From Deltaproteobacteria bacterium (GTDB lineage: Bacteria; Myxococcota; SpSt-1050), in NCBI GenBank assembly GCA_026416535.1, contig JAOAFA010000060.1, forward strand, positions 47,921 to 111,920: a DNA stretch of 64,000 nucleotides. Direction: 5' to 3'. How positions within the stretch are numbered: the first letter of the stretch is position 1; the number at the start of each line of letters is the position of its first letter. Under the pieces are notes generated by a model. It did no database searches. It was not told the DNA's origin and saw only the letters and a program-made list of their open reading frames with translations. A program made the position numbers and the translations under genes. Shown here in pieces: positions 52,204 through 62,395 of the stretch.

Positions 52204-52243
52204 TTTAAGATCTTAAAAAACTGGTCTTCAAAGGAGTGAGTGT

Positions 52244-53644
52244 ATGAGAGATTTCCACAAATCTTTATTAAAAACTGCCTTAGCGATAATTATACTGGTA
52301 GTGCTTGTCATTTATGCGTACTTTGGTGAATATAAAAAGGCTCAAGAAGAGGCCACAAAAAAGGAAGAAGAACTAAAAGTATTAAAAGACGTTAAAAAAG
52401 AGGAGATTGTCCAAATCAAGATTACTCATAAAGACAATAAAACTATTGAACTTGTAAAAGAAAATGATAAATTTGTGATTAAAAGTCCAATTCAGACAGA
52501 GACGGATAAGAACGTTGTTGATACAATCCTAAATACCCTCGAAACGCTAAAGTCCACAACTAAATTTAAAGATAATGAGAGACTCTCAAGCTATGGTCTT
52601 ACCACTCCCTCTCTTATCCTTGAGTACCGACTCTCCAATGGGAACAGTAGGAAGCTCTTATGTGGATTAAGAAATGACTTTGATGGAAAATACTATATGA
52701 AACTTGAGGACTCAGATGAGATATTTATGGTAGAAGGATATATAAAGGGGAATCTTGATAAGGATTTGTACAACTTAAGAGACAAATCAATATTTAAGGT
52801 AGAGACGAACGAGATTAAAAAGATCGAATACAAGCTTGGAGAACTTGTCTATATATTTGAGCAGAAGGATAAAAATTGGGAGATGTTATCGCCAGAGAGA
52901 GTTAGGGCAGACGACGATGAGATAAACAGGCTTAAAAATTCTATTAAGAATTTGAGTGCAAAAGCTTTTCATGAAGATAACAAGAACCTCTCAGAATTCG
53001 GACTTGATAATGCCACAGATTATCTGAAAATATACAAGGGGCAAGATATGTCAGTCTCCTTAATCAATATATCAAAGATTAAAGATAGTGCTGGTAATGA
53101 AAAAGTATATGTAATGAGACAAAATACTAATGTGCCGATAGAAGTTGATAATAGTTTTTATAAAGACTTAGACAAGAAACCCTTCGACTATACTTTCAAA
53201 AAGATACTAGATTTTGAGAGAGATAGCATTTTTAAGATAGAGCTCATAGATGGTGAAACTAAATATTCATTTGTAAAAGAACAGATGGATACAGGCTCTG
53301 ATTGGTATCTTGCAGAAGATGGTGCTAAGAAGAAACTAAAGTATTATAAGGTGTCTTCCCTATTGTATTTTCTAGCCGATACAAAGGCTACAAAGATGAT
53401 CCCTTCTAATCAGGTTGTTGTTAGGAAATATAATCTGGACAAACCGCAAAAAGCTATTATAATATATGACTCCATGTCGAAGGAGATAGGCAGAGTCGAG
53501 TTTGGAACAAAGGAGACTGAAGGCGTCCCTCTCCTATCGAGTGTTAGGGATGACATATCGTTTATTGAGACAAAGAAGTTTGAGGATGTCTCGTTTAATA
53601 TAAATGATTATCTTGAGGAAGCAAGGCAGGATGCAGGACAATAA
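52244..53644 (+). CDS. DUF4340-type membrane-anchored protein
   Basis: N-terminal TM then repeated lysine-rich beta units (IELVKENDKFVIKSP...ERLSSYGLTTPSLILEYRL; LSEFGLDNATDYLKIYKG), following Gld-like genes. Confidence 0.82.
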   Translation: MRDFHKSLLKTALAIIILVVLVIYAYFGEYKKAQEEATKKEEELKVLKDVKKEEIVQIKITHKDNKTIELVKENDKFVIKSPIQTETDKNVVDTILNTLETLKSTTKFKDNERLSSYGLTTPSLILEYRLSNGNSRKLLCGLRNDFDGKYYMKLEDSDEIFMVEGYIKGNLDKDLYNLRDKSIFKVETNEIKKIEYKLGELVYIFEQKDKNWEMLSPERVRADDDEINRLKNSIKNLSAKAFHEDNKNLSEFGLDNATDYLKIYKGQDMSVSLINISKIKDSAGNEKVYVMRQNTNVPIEVDNSFYKDLDKKPFDYTFKKILDFERDSIFKIELIDGETKYSFVKEQMDTGSDWYLAEDGAKKKLKYYKVSSLLYFLADTKATKMIPSNQVVVRKYNLDKPQKAIIIYDSMSKEIGRVEFGTKETEGVPLLSSVRDDISFIETKKFEDVSFNINDYLEEARQDAGQ

Positions 53645-53673
53645 CACAGTATTGAATAAGGAGGTTTAGTTTA

Positions 53674-53901
53674 ATGGCAAGGGTTACTATTGAAGATTGT
53701 CTACAATACATAGATAACAGATTTGCACTAGTACTTGTTGCTGCAAAAAGGGCACGGCAGATATTCAATGGTGCAAGACCTCTAATTATTAGTAAAAATA
53801 AGCCTGTAGTAATTGCCTTACGAGAGATTGCCGAAGGGAAGGTTCTCCCCTCAAGGGATATCAGAGATCTCTTGAGATCAAAGGTAAAACCAAAACTATA
53901 A
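53674..53901 (+). CDS. rpoZ: RNA polymerase omega subunit
   Basis: [30 protein letters not shown]...[15 protein letters not shown]. Confidence 0.95.
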   Translation: MARVTIEDCLQYIDNRFALVLVAAKRARQIFNGARPLIISKNKPVVIALREIAEGKVLPSRDIRDLLRSKVKPKL

Positions 53902-53919
53902 GATAGAGGAGAGAAACAG

Positions 53920-54456
53920 ATGTCAAAAAAACTTTTTTTAGGAGGGATGGCTCTACTTCTGTTGTATCCCCTTGTTTTACTCGGGCAGCCAAAGGTTAAG
54001 ATAGGGTATGTTGATATGCAAAGGGTATTGAATGAGGTAGAAGATGGGGCTATAGCTAAAGAGAAGTTAAAAAAGGAGTTTAACGAAAAACAGGCACAGC
54101 TTGATAGAAAACAAGAAGAGCTTAAAAGAAAGAAGGAGGATTATGACAAACAAGCTCTTGTATTGAAAGAGGATGCCAAAAGGCAAAAACAACAGGAACT
54201 TCAACAAGACTTTATAGAGCTTCAGCAGCTTTATGCAAAACTTCAGAAAGAGCTTTCAGAAAATGAGTTGGGACTTACCAAGGAGATCTTTGATAAGGCA
54301 CAGACCGTGATTGCAGATATAGCACAGAGAGAGGGCTTTACTTTGATACTAGATAAGGCAGAGGGTAGAATTCTCTATGCCCTACCATCTATGGATATAA
54401 CAAACGAGGTAATAAGAAAGTATAATGAAAAATATTCAGGCGGGAAAAAGAGATGA
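53920..54456 (+). CDS. OmpH/Skp family periplasmic chaperone
   Basis: Signal peptide, KIGYVDMQRVLNEVEDG, long coiled coil, REGFTLILDKAEGRILYA. Confidence 0.9.
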   Translation: MSKKLFLGGMALLLLYPLVLLGQPKVKIGYVDMQRVLNEVEDGAIAKEKLKKEFNEKQAQLDRKQEELKRKKEDYDKQALVLKEDAKRQKQQELQQDFIELQQLYAKLQKELSENELGLTKEIFDKAQTVIADIAQREGFTLILDKAEGRILYALPSMDITNEVIRKYNEKYSGGKKR

Positions 54457-55586
54457 GATTGTCAGAATTAGCAACCCACATTTCAGCAAAGATAGTAGGA
54501 GATAGTTCAGTTGAGATTGTAGGGGTAGGCCCTATTGAAAAGGCCAAAGAGGGGGATGTTACTCTGCTAGCAAAGGAAAGATACAAAAGATATCTTGAGA
54601 CAACCAAGGCATCCGCAATTATTACGAGTGAAAAGTTTTCAACTGGAATAACAGATAAAAATTTACTTATTGTCGAGGATCCATATCTTGCCTTCGCAGA
54701 TGTGATAGAGATGTTTGTGCCTCAAAATTATTTACCAACTGGCGTCTCCGATAAAGCATTTATTGACAAAGAGGCCCTTATCCAAAGTGGTACAACTGTT
54801 ATGTATGGGGCGTACATTGAGAAAGGGGCGTATATTGGCAAGAATACAATCATCTATCCAAATGTATATGTCGGATATTTGGCAAGGATTGGAGATAATT
54901 GTATAATATATCCCAATGTTGTTATTAGAGAAAGATGCATCATAGGAAACAACGTAATAATTCATGCAGGAGCTGTGATAGGTTCGGATGGATTTGGATT
55001 TATAGCACAAAAGGATGGATATAGAAAAGTCTTACAAATAGGAGGTGTCATTATAGAGGACAACGTGGAAATTGGAGCAAATTGCACAATTGATAGAGCT
55101 ACTGTTGGGGACACTGTAATTAGAGCTGGGACAAAATTAGATAATATGATTCAGATAGGTCACAATGTGGAGATAGGAGAAAATACGATTATAGCCGGTC
55201 AGAGCGGCATAGCTGGTTCCACTAAGATAGGAAGTTGGGTGCAGATCGGTGGTCAGGCCGGCGTAGCAGGGCATCTCATCATTGGAGATAGGGTAAAGGT
55301 GGGAGGCAAGTCTGGTGTGATTTCGGACGTCGTACCCAATAAAGAAATGGCAGGTTACCCGGCCATGGAAAGGTGGGAGTGGTTAAGGATGTATGGAATC
55401 CTAAAGAATATGCTTGCTAAAAGAAAAGAACAGACAATTCATAGGGAGGAAAGGCAACAAAAGAAGGAATTTAATAAGCACAACAAAAATCATTTGCATA
55501 ACGAAAAAAGGATGGAACAGTATAAAAAGATGGATGGCTTTTCCAATAAACCCTTCGCAAATATCAATAAGGATCTTAATAAATAA
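54453..55586 (+). CDS. lpxD: UDP-3-O-acylglucosamine N-acyltransferase LpxD
   Basis: Left-handed beta-helix hexapeptides, VIGSDGFGFIAQKDGYRKVLQIGGVIIEDNVEIGANCTIDRATVGDT. Confidence 0.96.
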   Translation: MRLSELATHISAKIVGDSSVEIVGVGPIEKAKEGDVTLLAKERYKRYLETTKASAIITSEKFSTGITDKNLLIVEDPYLAFADVIEMFVPQNYLPTGVSDKAFIDKEALIQSGTTVMYGAYIEKGAYIGKNTIIYPNVYVGYLARIGDNCIIYPNVVIRERCIIGNNVIIHAGAVIGSDGFGFIAQKDGYRKVLQIGGVIIEDNVEIGANCTIDRATVGDTVIRAGTKLDNMIQIGHNVEIGENTIIAGQSGIAGSTKIGSWVQIGGQAGVAGHLIIGDRVKVGGKSGVISDVVPNKEMAGYPAMERWEWLRMYGILKNMLAKRKEQTIHREERQQKKEFNKHNKNHLHNEKRMEQYKKMDGFSNKPFANINKDLNK

Positions 55587-55603
55587 CGAGGACCTACGGT
55601 CAA

Positions 55604-56101
55604 ATGAATGAGCGTACAAAAAATAATATCAATGAGGCATTTATAGGTGAGGCAAAGGCATATCAGAGACTTTTAATGTATGCCAAAAAGGCGGAGAGTG
55701 AAGATTTAAAACAAATTGCAAAACTCTTTAGGGCAGTGGCAGAATCAGAGGGTATTCATGCAAGAAGACATTTTGCACTGTTAGAAAAGGTTTCAGATAC
55801 TCAGACAAATCTTGAGAGAGCATTCCAGTCCGAAACCCTTGTCAGTGGGGTCTATTACCCTAAGATGATAAAAGAGGCCGAAGAGGATGGAGAAAAGGTA
55901 GCAGCAATGGTGTTTTCTCAAGCAAGAGACGTTGAGTCTATACATGCAAAACTATATGAGAATGCGCTAAAGCATCTAATGGAAGAGAGAGAAGTTGATT
56001 ACTATATATGTTCTGTATGCGGTTATTTAAAAGAGGGATCCGTAGAAGATAACTGCCCTATCTGCGGAGCACCTAAAGAAAAGTTTTACAAAGTAGAATG
56101 A
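55604..56101 (+). CDS. Rubrerythrin
   Basis: EAFIGEAKAYQRLLMYAKKAESE...ESEGIHARRHF; C-terminal rubredoxin-like YYICSVCGYL...NCPICGAPKEKFYKV. Confidence 0.95.
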   Translation: MNERTKNNINEAFIGEAKAYQRLLMYAKKAESEDLKQIAKLFRAVAESEGIHARRHFALLEKVSDTQTNLERAFQSETLVSGVYYPKMIKEAEEDGEKVAAMVFSQARDVESIHAKLYENALKHLMEEREVDYYICSVCGYLKEGSVEDNCPICGAPKEKFYKVE

Positions 56102-56151
56102 ACAATAACCGTCCAATCCAAGTCCGTTACATTTCCTCAAAAATGTTTTGG

Positions 56152-56174
56152 GAGCCAAGTCTTGGCTCTTTGTT
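56152..56174 (+). terminator. Rho-independent terminator downstream of rubrerythrin
   Basis: GAGCCAA-GTC-TTGGCTC perfect 7-bp stem followed by TTTGTT. Confidence 0.65.
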
Positions 56175-56401
56175 CCGAAAAATTACATAGAGCTTTAAAA
56201 CAAGGTTTAACTCTCTATTTAATTATAGCCAACCGCATATATAGTAAATTACGTATTTTATTGAAATAACCAAATTAACACTTCTACTTGAGAAAGCACC
56301 TGATAATATTCCATTTTTGCAATGGTAAAAAACAACAATTAAGTTGACTCGCAAAGTGGATAAATGTATAAGAAGGTACAATCAATTTGTGGAGGGTTGT
56401 T

Positions 56402-58378
56402 ATGGAAGAATTAACTGCATTTTTAGATAGAACACAATTACTTCATTTTTTTCCTGCACACTATAAAGAGCAGATAGCTAAGCATCTCATCAGGTTGGAA
56501 TTTCCAAAAGATAAGATCATATTTAAAGAGGGCGATCCATCTGATGGGCTTTATTTGATAGCTGCTGGTTCAGTGGGAGCATTTATCACAGATTCTGAAC
56601 TCGGTATAGAATTCCAGGTTGCAAAACTTGGAATAAACGAATGCTTTGGTGAGATGGGGCTTTTAACGGGCGAGCCCAGATCCGCGACGATTAGGACACT
56701 TGAGGATGTAGTCTTATACCAACTTCCGTCCAAGGTCTTCTTTACCTTATTAAACGGTAGTGCCCAGATGGCAGTAGAACTTGGCAAGATTTTGGCAAAA
56801 AGAATAGCTGAGATGAGTCGCAACCAACCAACTGTCCAAACAGCAGATATAAGTAAATTTCAATTCAACGCGGATCTCTTCCATACACTATCAGAACACC
56901 TTATTATGCAACACAAAATTATTCCTCTTTCGCTTGAGGAAGGGATTCTCACTGTCGGCTCTGTCAACATAAAGAACACACTCGGATATGATGCCATAAA
57001 GAGGATTTTCAGAGGTGTCAGACTACAGCCCTTACAAATAAGCGAGGCAGACTTTAATAAATTTATGGAAAAAGCAAGACAATTAATCTCCAAACCAATT
57101 TCCACAGCCCCTCAGGTGAAGAAGGCTCATACAATTCAATACTGGACAGAAGATGAAAGAGATGAAAAGGCGAATATTACTGTATCAGGTGAAGAGATAA
57201 AACGACTCCTGGATAACATCCTCTCGGAGGCTATTGAGCTTGAGGCAAGTGATATACACATAGAGCCTGAATATGAGGAGACAGTCGTGAGATACAGAGT
57301 CGAAGGTAGGCTCAAGAAACGCTCTGGCAATGTGTTACCTCGACACATCTACAAAAGTCTTGTCAGTAGAATAAAAGTGCTTTCAAAGTTAGATATAGCC
57401 GAGAAGAGACTCCCGCAGGATGGGAGATTCTCCATTACCATTGATGGGAGGGATATTGATCTAAGGGTCAGCACGCTTGCGTCAAAGAATGGGGAAAAGG
57501 TGGTTCTCAGGATCTTAGACGCATCGACAGCGTTGATAGAGCTTTCGAGGGTAATTATTGCCGATAAGATATATCAGGTTGTAAGAAGGGTTCTTTTCCA
57601 ACCCCACGGTGTAATTCTGGTCTCAGGACCAACAGGTTCTGGAAAGACAACAACAATGTATGCTATGCTGAATGAGAGAAAATCGAAAGAGCTAAATATT
57701 GTCACAGTTGAAGACCCCATCGAATATTCAATTCCGGGTATAACACAGGTACAGATAAATGAGGCTATTGGACTTGGGTTTTCAACAATACTAAGGTCTA
57801 TACTGAGACAGGATCCAGATATAATATTGGTCGGAGAGATAAGAGATTCTGAGACAGCAAAGATGGCATTTGAGGCGGGACTAACAGGGAAACTCGTCAT
57901 ATCATCTTTTCATGCCAACAACTCGCTTTCAGCTCTCATAAGGCTTTCTGAGCTTGGAGTAGATCCATATCTTACCTCCAGTGCCCTACTAGGGATAATA
58001 AATCAAAGACTTGTTAGAAGGCTTTGCCCGAATTGTGCAAGGCCGTTCGACTATCCAGAACCCGTAATTAAGAGCCTCACCTTTGCAGGGGCATACGACC
58101 CTAAAACACCCATAAAACTACTCCAACCAAGAGGTTGTCCAACATGCAATAATGCAGGATTTAAAGGGAGGATGTGCGCCCTTGAATTGATGATATTCAC
58201 TGAGGCAACAAAATATCTAATACTTAAAAAAGCTCCACCATCCGAGATAAAGCGGGAGGCAGAAAAAGGTTCTTACATCTCGCTTGCAAAATATTGCAAT
58301 TTCCTACTGGCAAACGGACTCACTGCACCAGGTGAGGTATTAAGGGTTCTCCCACGTGAGGATGAGATGAAGGTATAA
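56402..58378 (+). CDS. PilB/GspE-type secretion ATPase with N-terminal cyclic-nucleotide-binding domain
   Basis: CNB: FKEGDPSDGLYLIAAGSVGAFI...CFGEMGLLTGEPRSATIRT; MshEN-like middle; GPTGSGKTTTMYAML, VEDPIEY, ILRQDPDIILVGEIRDSETAKMAFEAGLTG, CPNCARPF...CPTCNNAGFKGR zinc site. Confidence 0.93.
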   Translation: MEELTAFLDRTQLLHFFPAHYKEQIAKHLIRLEFPKDKIIFKEGDPSDGLYLIAAGSVGAFITDSELGIEFQVAKLGINECFGEMGLLTGEPRSATIRTLEDVVLYQLPSKVFFTLLNGSAQMAVELGKILAKRIAEMSRNQPTVQTADISKFQFNADLFHTLSEHLIMQHKIIPLSLEEGILTVGSVNIKNTLGYDAIKRIFRGVRLQPLQISEADFNKFMEKARQLISKPISTAPQVKKAHTIQYWTEDERDEKANITVSGEEIKRLLDNILSEAIELEASDIHIEPEYEETVVRYRVEGRLKKRSGNVLPRHIYKSLVSRIKVLSKLDIAEKRLPQDGRFSITIDGRDIDLRVSTLASKNGEKVVLRILDASTALIELSRVIIADKIYQVVRRVLFQPHGVILVSGPTGSGKTTTMYAMLNERKSKELNIVTVEDPIEYSIPGITQVQINEAIGLGFSTILRSILRQDPDIILVGEIRDSETAKMAFEAGLTGKLVISSFHANNSLSALIRLSELGVDPYLTSSALLGIINQRLVRRLCPNCARPFDYPEPVIKSLTFAGAYDPKTPIKLLQPRGCPTCNNAGFKGRMCALELMIFTEATKYLILKKAPPSEIKREAEKGSYISLAKYCNFLLANGLTAPGEVLRVLPREDEMKV

Positions 58379-58467
58379 ACTCTTTTCATTCATAAGTTAT
58401 ATGGCTATGAAATAATTTTTGACAACAGATACCAGATATCTCCTTTTGCTTTACAGTATCTCTCTTA

Positions 58468-61152
58468 TTATTTAGCCTCAGCCCAATTCTTACCTACGGC
58501 AATATCAGCCACAAGCGGGACATCAAGACTCACGACATTCTCCATCTCATTTTTAATCAATTTTGATACTTCTTCAATCTTATTTTTAGGCACCTCAAAT
58601 ACGAGTTCGTCGTGAACCTGAAGTATCATCTTGGTATCCGAGTGTTCGATTTTACGGCTTATATTTATCATTGCAAGCTTTATTATATCAGCAGCACTAC
58701 CTTGAATAGGTGTATTAACAGCTATTCGTTCCTCTTGCTGTCTAACAGATGGGGATTTGGAATTAATATTTTTTAGATATCTAATCCTCCCAAAGATGGT
58801 CTTCACATATTGATTTCTCCTTGCCTCTTCAATGGTCTTCTTAATAAATCTCTTGACGCCTGATATCCTGTCAAAGTACCTATTGATATATTCTTGTGCC
58901 TCCCTTCGGCTAATTCCCAATGTCTTTGCAAGGCTAAATGCCCCCATGCCATATATGATTCCAAAATTTATTGTCTTTGCCAGCCTTCGCATCTCGGAAT
59001 CAATCTCATCAGGTCTCTTATCAAATATCTCACAAGCTGTTCTAGTATGAATGTCCTCTCCATTCATAAAGGCCTTAATCAGTGTAGGATCCTTACTTAG
59101 ATGCGCAAATACACGTAACTCTATCTGAGAATAATCCGCCGACAAAATTAGATAACCATCTTGTGCCTCAAATGCCTCCCTAACTTTCTTACCTATTTCC
59201 GTTCTAACCGGGATATTCTGGAGATTGGGTTCCGAAGAAGATAATCTACCTGTAGCAGTCGCCGTTTGATTAAAACTTGTGTGTATCCTACCGCTCCTCT
59301 TGTTTATCAGAGAGGACAATGCCTCTACATAAGTGCTCTTTATCTTTGTCAGGGTTCTGTATTCTATTATATGCTTGACAATCTCGTTCTTATCTTGAAG
59401 TTCTTCCAATACTGATGAATCAGTCGAAGTACCAGTTTGTGTCTGCTTTATTACCGGCAACTTTAGCTTATCAAACAATATATAAGACAGCGACTTTGGC
59501 GAGTTTATATTGAATTTCTCTCCTGCCAACTTGTAAATAATATCTTCTTCCTCCATTATCTTTACCCTCAAATACTCAGATAAATCGTTCAACTTCTTAA
59601 CATTTACATATACACCCGTAAATTCCATATCTGTTAGGATGTTTAATAAGGGTATCTCTACTTCCCTATAGAGTTTATATAGTCCCTCCGATTCAAGCCT
59701 CTTTTTTAATACATTGATTAGTCTATAGGTAACATCCGCATCCTCACAACTATACAATGTAGCAGTACCCACATCTACTTCTGAGAAATTAAGTCCTCTA
59801 CCTCCTCTTGAGGATGTCACCTCTTTATATGTAAACATATCATAATCAAGATACCGTTTCGCTATAGTTTTTAAAGAGTGAGAAATGGCCTCAGGGTCAA
59901 GCAGATATGCCGCAATCATTGCATCATCATACGCCTTCACTCCTCTATATCCATTCGAAAGAAATACTAACAAGTCGTATTTAAGATTCTGCCCTATAAT
60001 TTTTTTGTTCGATATTACCGTATTAAGCCTTTCTCGGACAAAATCTGGATTTAGCTGTTTTGGAGCACCTAAGTATCTATGTCCAATAGGTATATAATAT
60101 GCAGTCCCCTCTTCAAGACATAATGAGATACCTATAATGTTCGAATTCAAGGGGTTGATGTTATCAGTCTCAGTATCAATAGAGATGTACTCCTTCTCGT
60201 CTATAGCACTTAGCAGTTTTAAAAGTTTTTCTTCAGAATCTATTGTGCCATAGTTCTTTTTTTTAAGCTCACTGATCTTTACATCGATAACTCTATTATC
60301 TATTTCCTTCTCTATGAAGGTTCTAAATTCATATTCGGCAAAAAGCCTATTTAAGGTCTCTTTATCAGGTCCTACGTATCTTAAGTCCTCCATGGTAATC
60401 CCAAGGACTACATCATCCTTAAGAGTGAGTAGGCGATACGAAAGGAGTATGTCTGACTCAGATTTTTGTATCTTCTCCCTGAGGCTCTTTGGTTCTATCT
60501 CATCGACCTTCTTTAGAATATCAGTTATATGTCCGAACTGTCTGACGAGACTCTGAGCAGTTTTTTCCCCCACACCTCTGGCCCCTGGTATATTGTCTGA
60601 AGAATCACCCGAAAGGGCAAGCAAGTCAATAATATACTCAGGCCTTACACCGTATTTCTCTTCAACATCAGTCGGTAGATAGAGTTTATCTTTCATAGTA
60701 TCGAAGATCTTTACTTCCTCATCAACAAGCTGCATTAAATCTTTATCGCCTGTAATTATTATCACTTCTTTACTCGTCCTTTTTCCCTCTTTAACAAGGG
60801 TTGCGATGACATCATCTGCCTCTACACCCGGAACAACTATCTTTCTAATCTTATAGGCGTCTACTACTTTGTGAATGTGGGGTATTTGTATAGACAGGTC
60901 ATCTGGCATAGGAGGTCTGTTAGCCTTATACTCAGTAAAAATATCATGCCTAAAAGTCTTTTCCTTAGAATCGAATACAATACATAGATATTTCGGATTC
61001 AAATCCTTTATGACCTTATTTAACATCTGAACAAACCCGTAGATAGCATTGGTAGGCATACCTTTCGAATTGGAGAGTCTTCTAATGGCAAAAAATGCGC
61101 GATAGATATAAGACTGCCCATCAATGATTATAAGCCTCTCTCTATCTTCCAT
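58468..61152 (-). CDS. polA: DNA polymerase I
   Basis: 5' nuclease domain, ISIDTETDNINP exonuclease motif, TATGRLSSSEPNLQNIPVRTEIGKKVREAF, SADYSQIELRVFAHLSKD, QVHDELVFEVP. Confidence 0.97.
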   Translation of the reverse strand: MEDRERLIIIDGQSYIYRAFFAIRRLSNSKGMPTNAIYGFVQMLNKVIKDLNPKYLCIVFDSKEKTFRHDIFTEYKANRPPMPDDLSIQIPHIHKVVDAYKIRKIVVPGVEADDVIATLVKEGKRTSKEVIIITGDKDLMQLVDEEVKIFDTMKDKLYLPTDVEEKYGVRPEYIIDLLALSGDSSDNIPGARGVGEKTAQSLVRQFGHITDILKKVDEIEPKSLREKIQKSESDILLSYRLLTLKDDVVLGITMEDLRYVGPDKETLNRLFAEYEFRTFIEKEIDNRVIDVKISELKKKNYGTIDSEEKLLKLLSAIDEKEYISIDTETDNINPLNSNIIGISLCLEEGTAYYIPIGHRYLGAPKQLNPDFVRERLNTVISNKKIIGQNLKYDLLVFLSNGYRGVKAYDDAMIAAYLLDPEAISHSLKTIAKRYLDYDMFTYKEVTSSRGGRGLNFSEVDVGTATLYSCEDADVTYRLINVLKKRLESEGLYKLYREVEIPLLNILTDMEFTGVYVNVKKLNDLSEYLRVKIMEEEDIIYKLAGEKFNINSPKSLSYILFDKLKLPVIKQTQTGTSTDSSVLEELQDKNEIVKHIIEYRTLTKIKSTYVEALSSLINKRSGRIHTSFNQTATATGRLSSSEPNLQNIPVRTEIGKKVREAFEAQDGYLILSADYSQIELRVFAHLSKDPTLIKAFMNGEDIHTRTACEIFDKRPDEIDSEMRRLAKTINFGIIYGMGAFSLAKTLGISRREAQEYINRYFDRISGVKRFIKKTIEEARRNQYVKTIFGRIRYLKNINSKSPSVRQQEERIAVNTPIQGSAADIIKLAMINISRKIEHSDTKMILQVHDELVFEVPKNKIEEVSKLIKNEMENVVSLDVPLVADIAVGKNWAEAK

Positions 61153-61213
61153 TATCCACCTCTCAAGGGAAGATATTAAAACAGATATACTTTATAAATG
61201 CAAGTAGGGAAGG

Positions 61214-61687
61214 TTATAGTCCTTTAATAATCTTCCACTCTCCACCTTCTTTGACAAATACAATCTCTGCTATATCTGAAGCAGTTTCCCATTTATCACC
61301 TGTGGCAAGCTCCATCTGAAATTTTACGAAATAACTATACTTTACCGATACCCTATTGTTTTTTTCGTCAAAATCAATCGATCTTATATTTATCTCCAAT
61401 CCCTGGGCCTTTGTCTTTGAAAACTTCTCTTTAAGATTTTTTCTCAGACCTTCGGCATTATAATCATCTGAGGGATCTGCATTCCCTCCATTTTCATAAA
61501 AATTCTTTGAAACCAGAGACATTATTGTCTCAATATCCTTTTCATCAAAGGCCCTTCTATATTTTTCAACCAAAGTAAATATTGCTCTATTCTCATCATT
61601 ATCAACGATTGTTGTGCCTGGGATATACTTTGGAGGGCACCCATAAATGATTATAGAAAATAGAAGTAGAAATAGAGCGACCTTCAT
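61214..61687 (-). CDS. Lipoprotein with NTF2/SnoaL-like fold
   Basis: Lipobox IIYGC; VEKYRRAFDEKDIETIMSLVSKNFYENGG...GGEWKIIKGL. Confidence 0.75.
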   Translation of the reverse strand: MKVALFLLLFSIIIYGCPPKYIPGTTIVDNDENRAIFTLVEKYRRAFDEKDIETIMSLVSKNFYENGGNADPSDDYNAEGLRKNLKEKFSKTKAQGLEINIRSIDFDEKNNRVSVKYSYFVKFQMELATGDKWETASDIAEIVFVKEGGEWKIIKGL

Positions 61688-61752
61688 TTCTTGCTCTCCT
61701 TGTATAAATAAACTTTCAGATTACCATATTTTATCATCTCTAAGTTTTAAAA

Positions 61753-62187
61753 TCACAGAAAAATTGTTGTACAGAACCCCAAAAAAAAGCTAAGAACAAA
61801 TAAAACAAGCAGTATGTAGAATACCCATTCCTTACCCTCTCTACCTACAAGTAACATCCCTCTAGAGTCTCTTAACACATTAAACCCTATCAAAAAGAAG
61901 TCAATGACTGCCCAAATGCCGAGCCCACCACAAGTAAGTAGTTTTACAATACCAAGCCCTATGTATCCCAAATAAAACCTATCAATCCCAAATATACCGA
62001 GAAAATACGATAGTAATATTGCGACTGTCCAATCTTTTCCTACCGGAACACTTTGCATCTGTGGCTGATAATTATATTCAGAACCCTGTGGCTGAACAGG
62101 TTGGTATTGCGTCCCTAAGTGTCTTCCGCAATTTTTGCAAAATATGGAATCATTTTGTATACTAGTCCCACAATATGGACAAAACAT
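61753..62187 (-). CDS. Zinc-ribbon TM2-domain protein
   Basis: [24 protein letters not shown] and [42 protein letters not shown]. Confidence 0.92.
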   Translation of the reverse strand: MFCPYCGTSIQNDSIFCKNCGRHLGTQYQPVQPQGSEYNYQPQMQSVPVGKDWTVAILLSYFLGIFGIDRFYLGYIGLGIVKLLTCGGLGIWAVIDFFLIGFNVLRDSRGMLLVGREGKEWVFYILLVLFVLSFFLGFCTTIFL

Positions 62188-62198
62188 GGCTCTACCCC

Positions 62199-62381
62199 CT
62201 ATTTATTATCTTCTATTTTATTTTCTTCCTTTTTCTGTTCCTCCTCACCAGAGACCGCCTTTTTGAAGCTCCTAATACTTTTACCCAACGCCTCTCCTAT
62301 CTGTGGAAGCTTTCCAGCCCCAAAAATCACAAGAATTATTACAAGAATTATTATCAGCTCTGGAAGACCCAAATTTCCCAT
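62199..62381 (-). CDS. tatA: Sec-independent translocase subunit TatA/E
   Basis: [40 protein letters not shown]. Confidence 0.95.
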   Translation of the reverse strand: MGNLGLPELIIILVIILVIFGAGKLPQIGEALGKSIRSFKKAVSGEEEQKKEENKIEDNK

Positions 62382-62395
62382 ACTAAACCTCCAAT

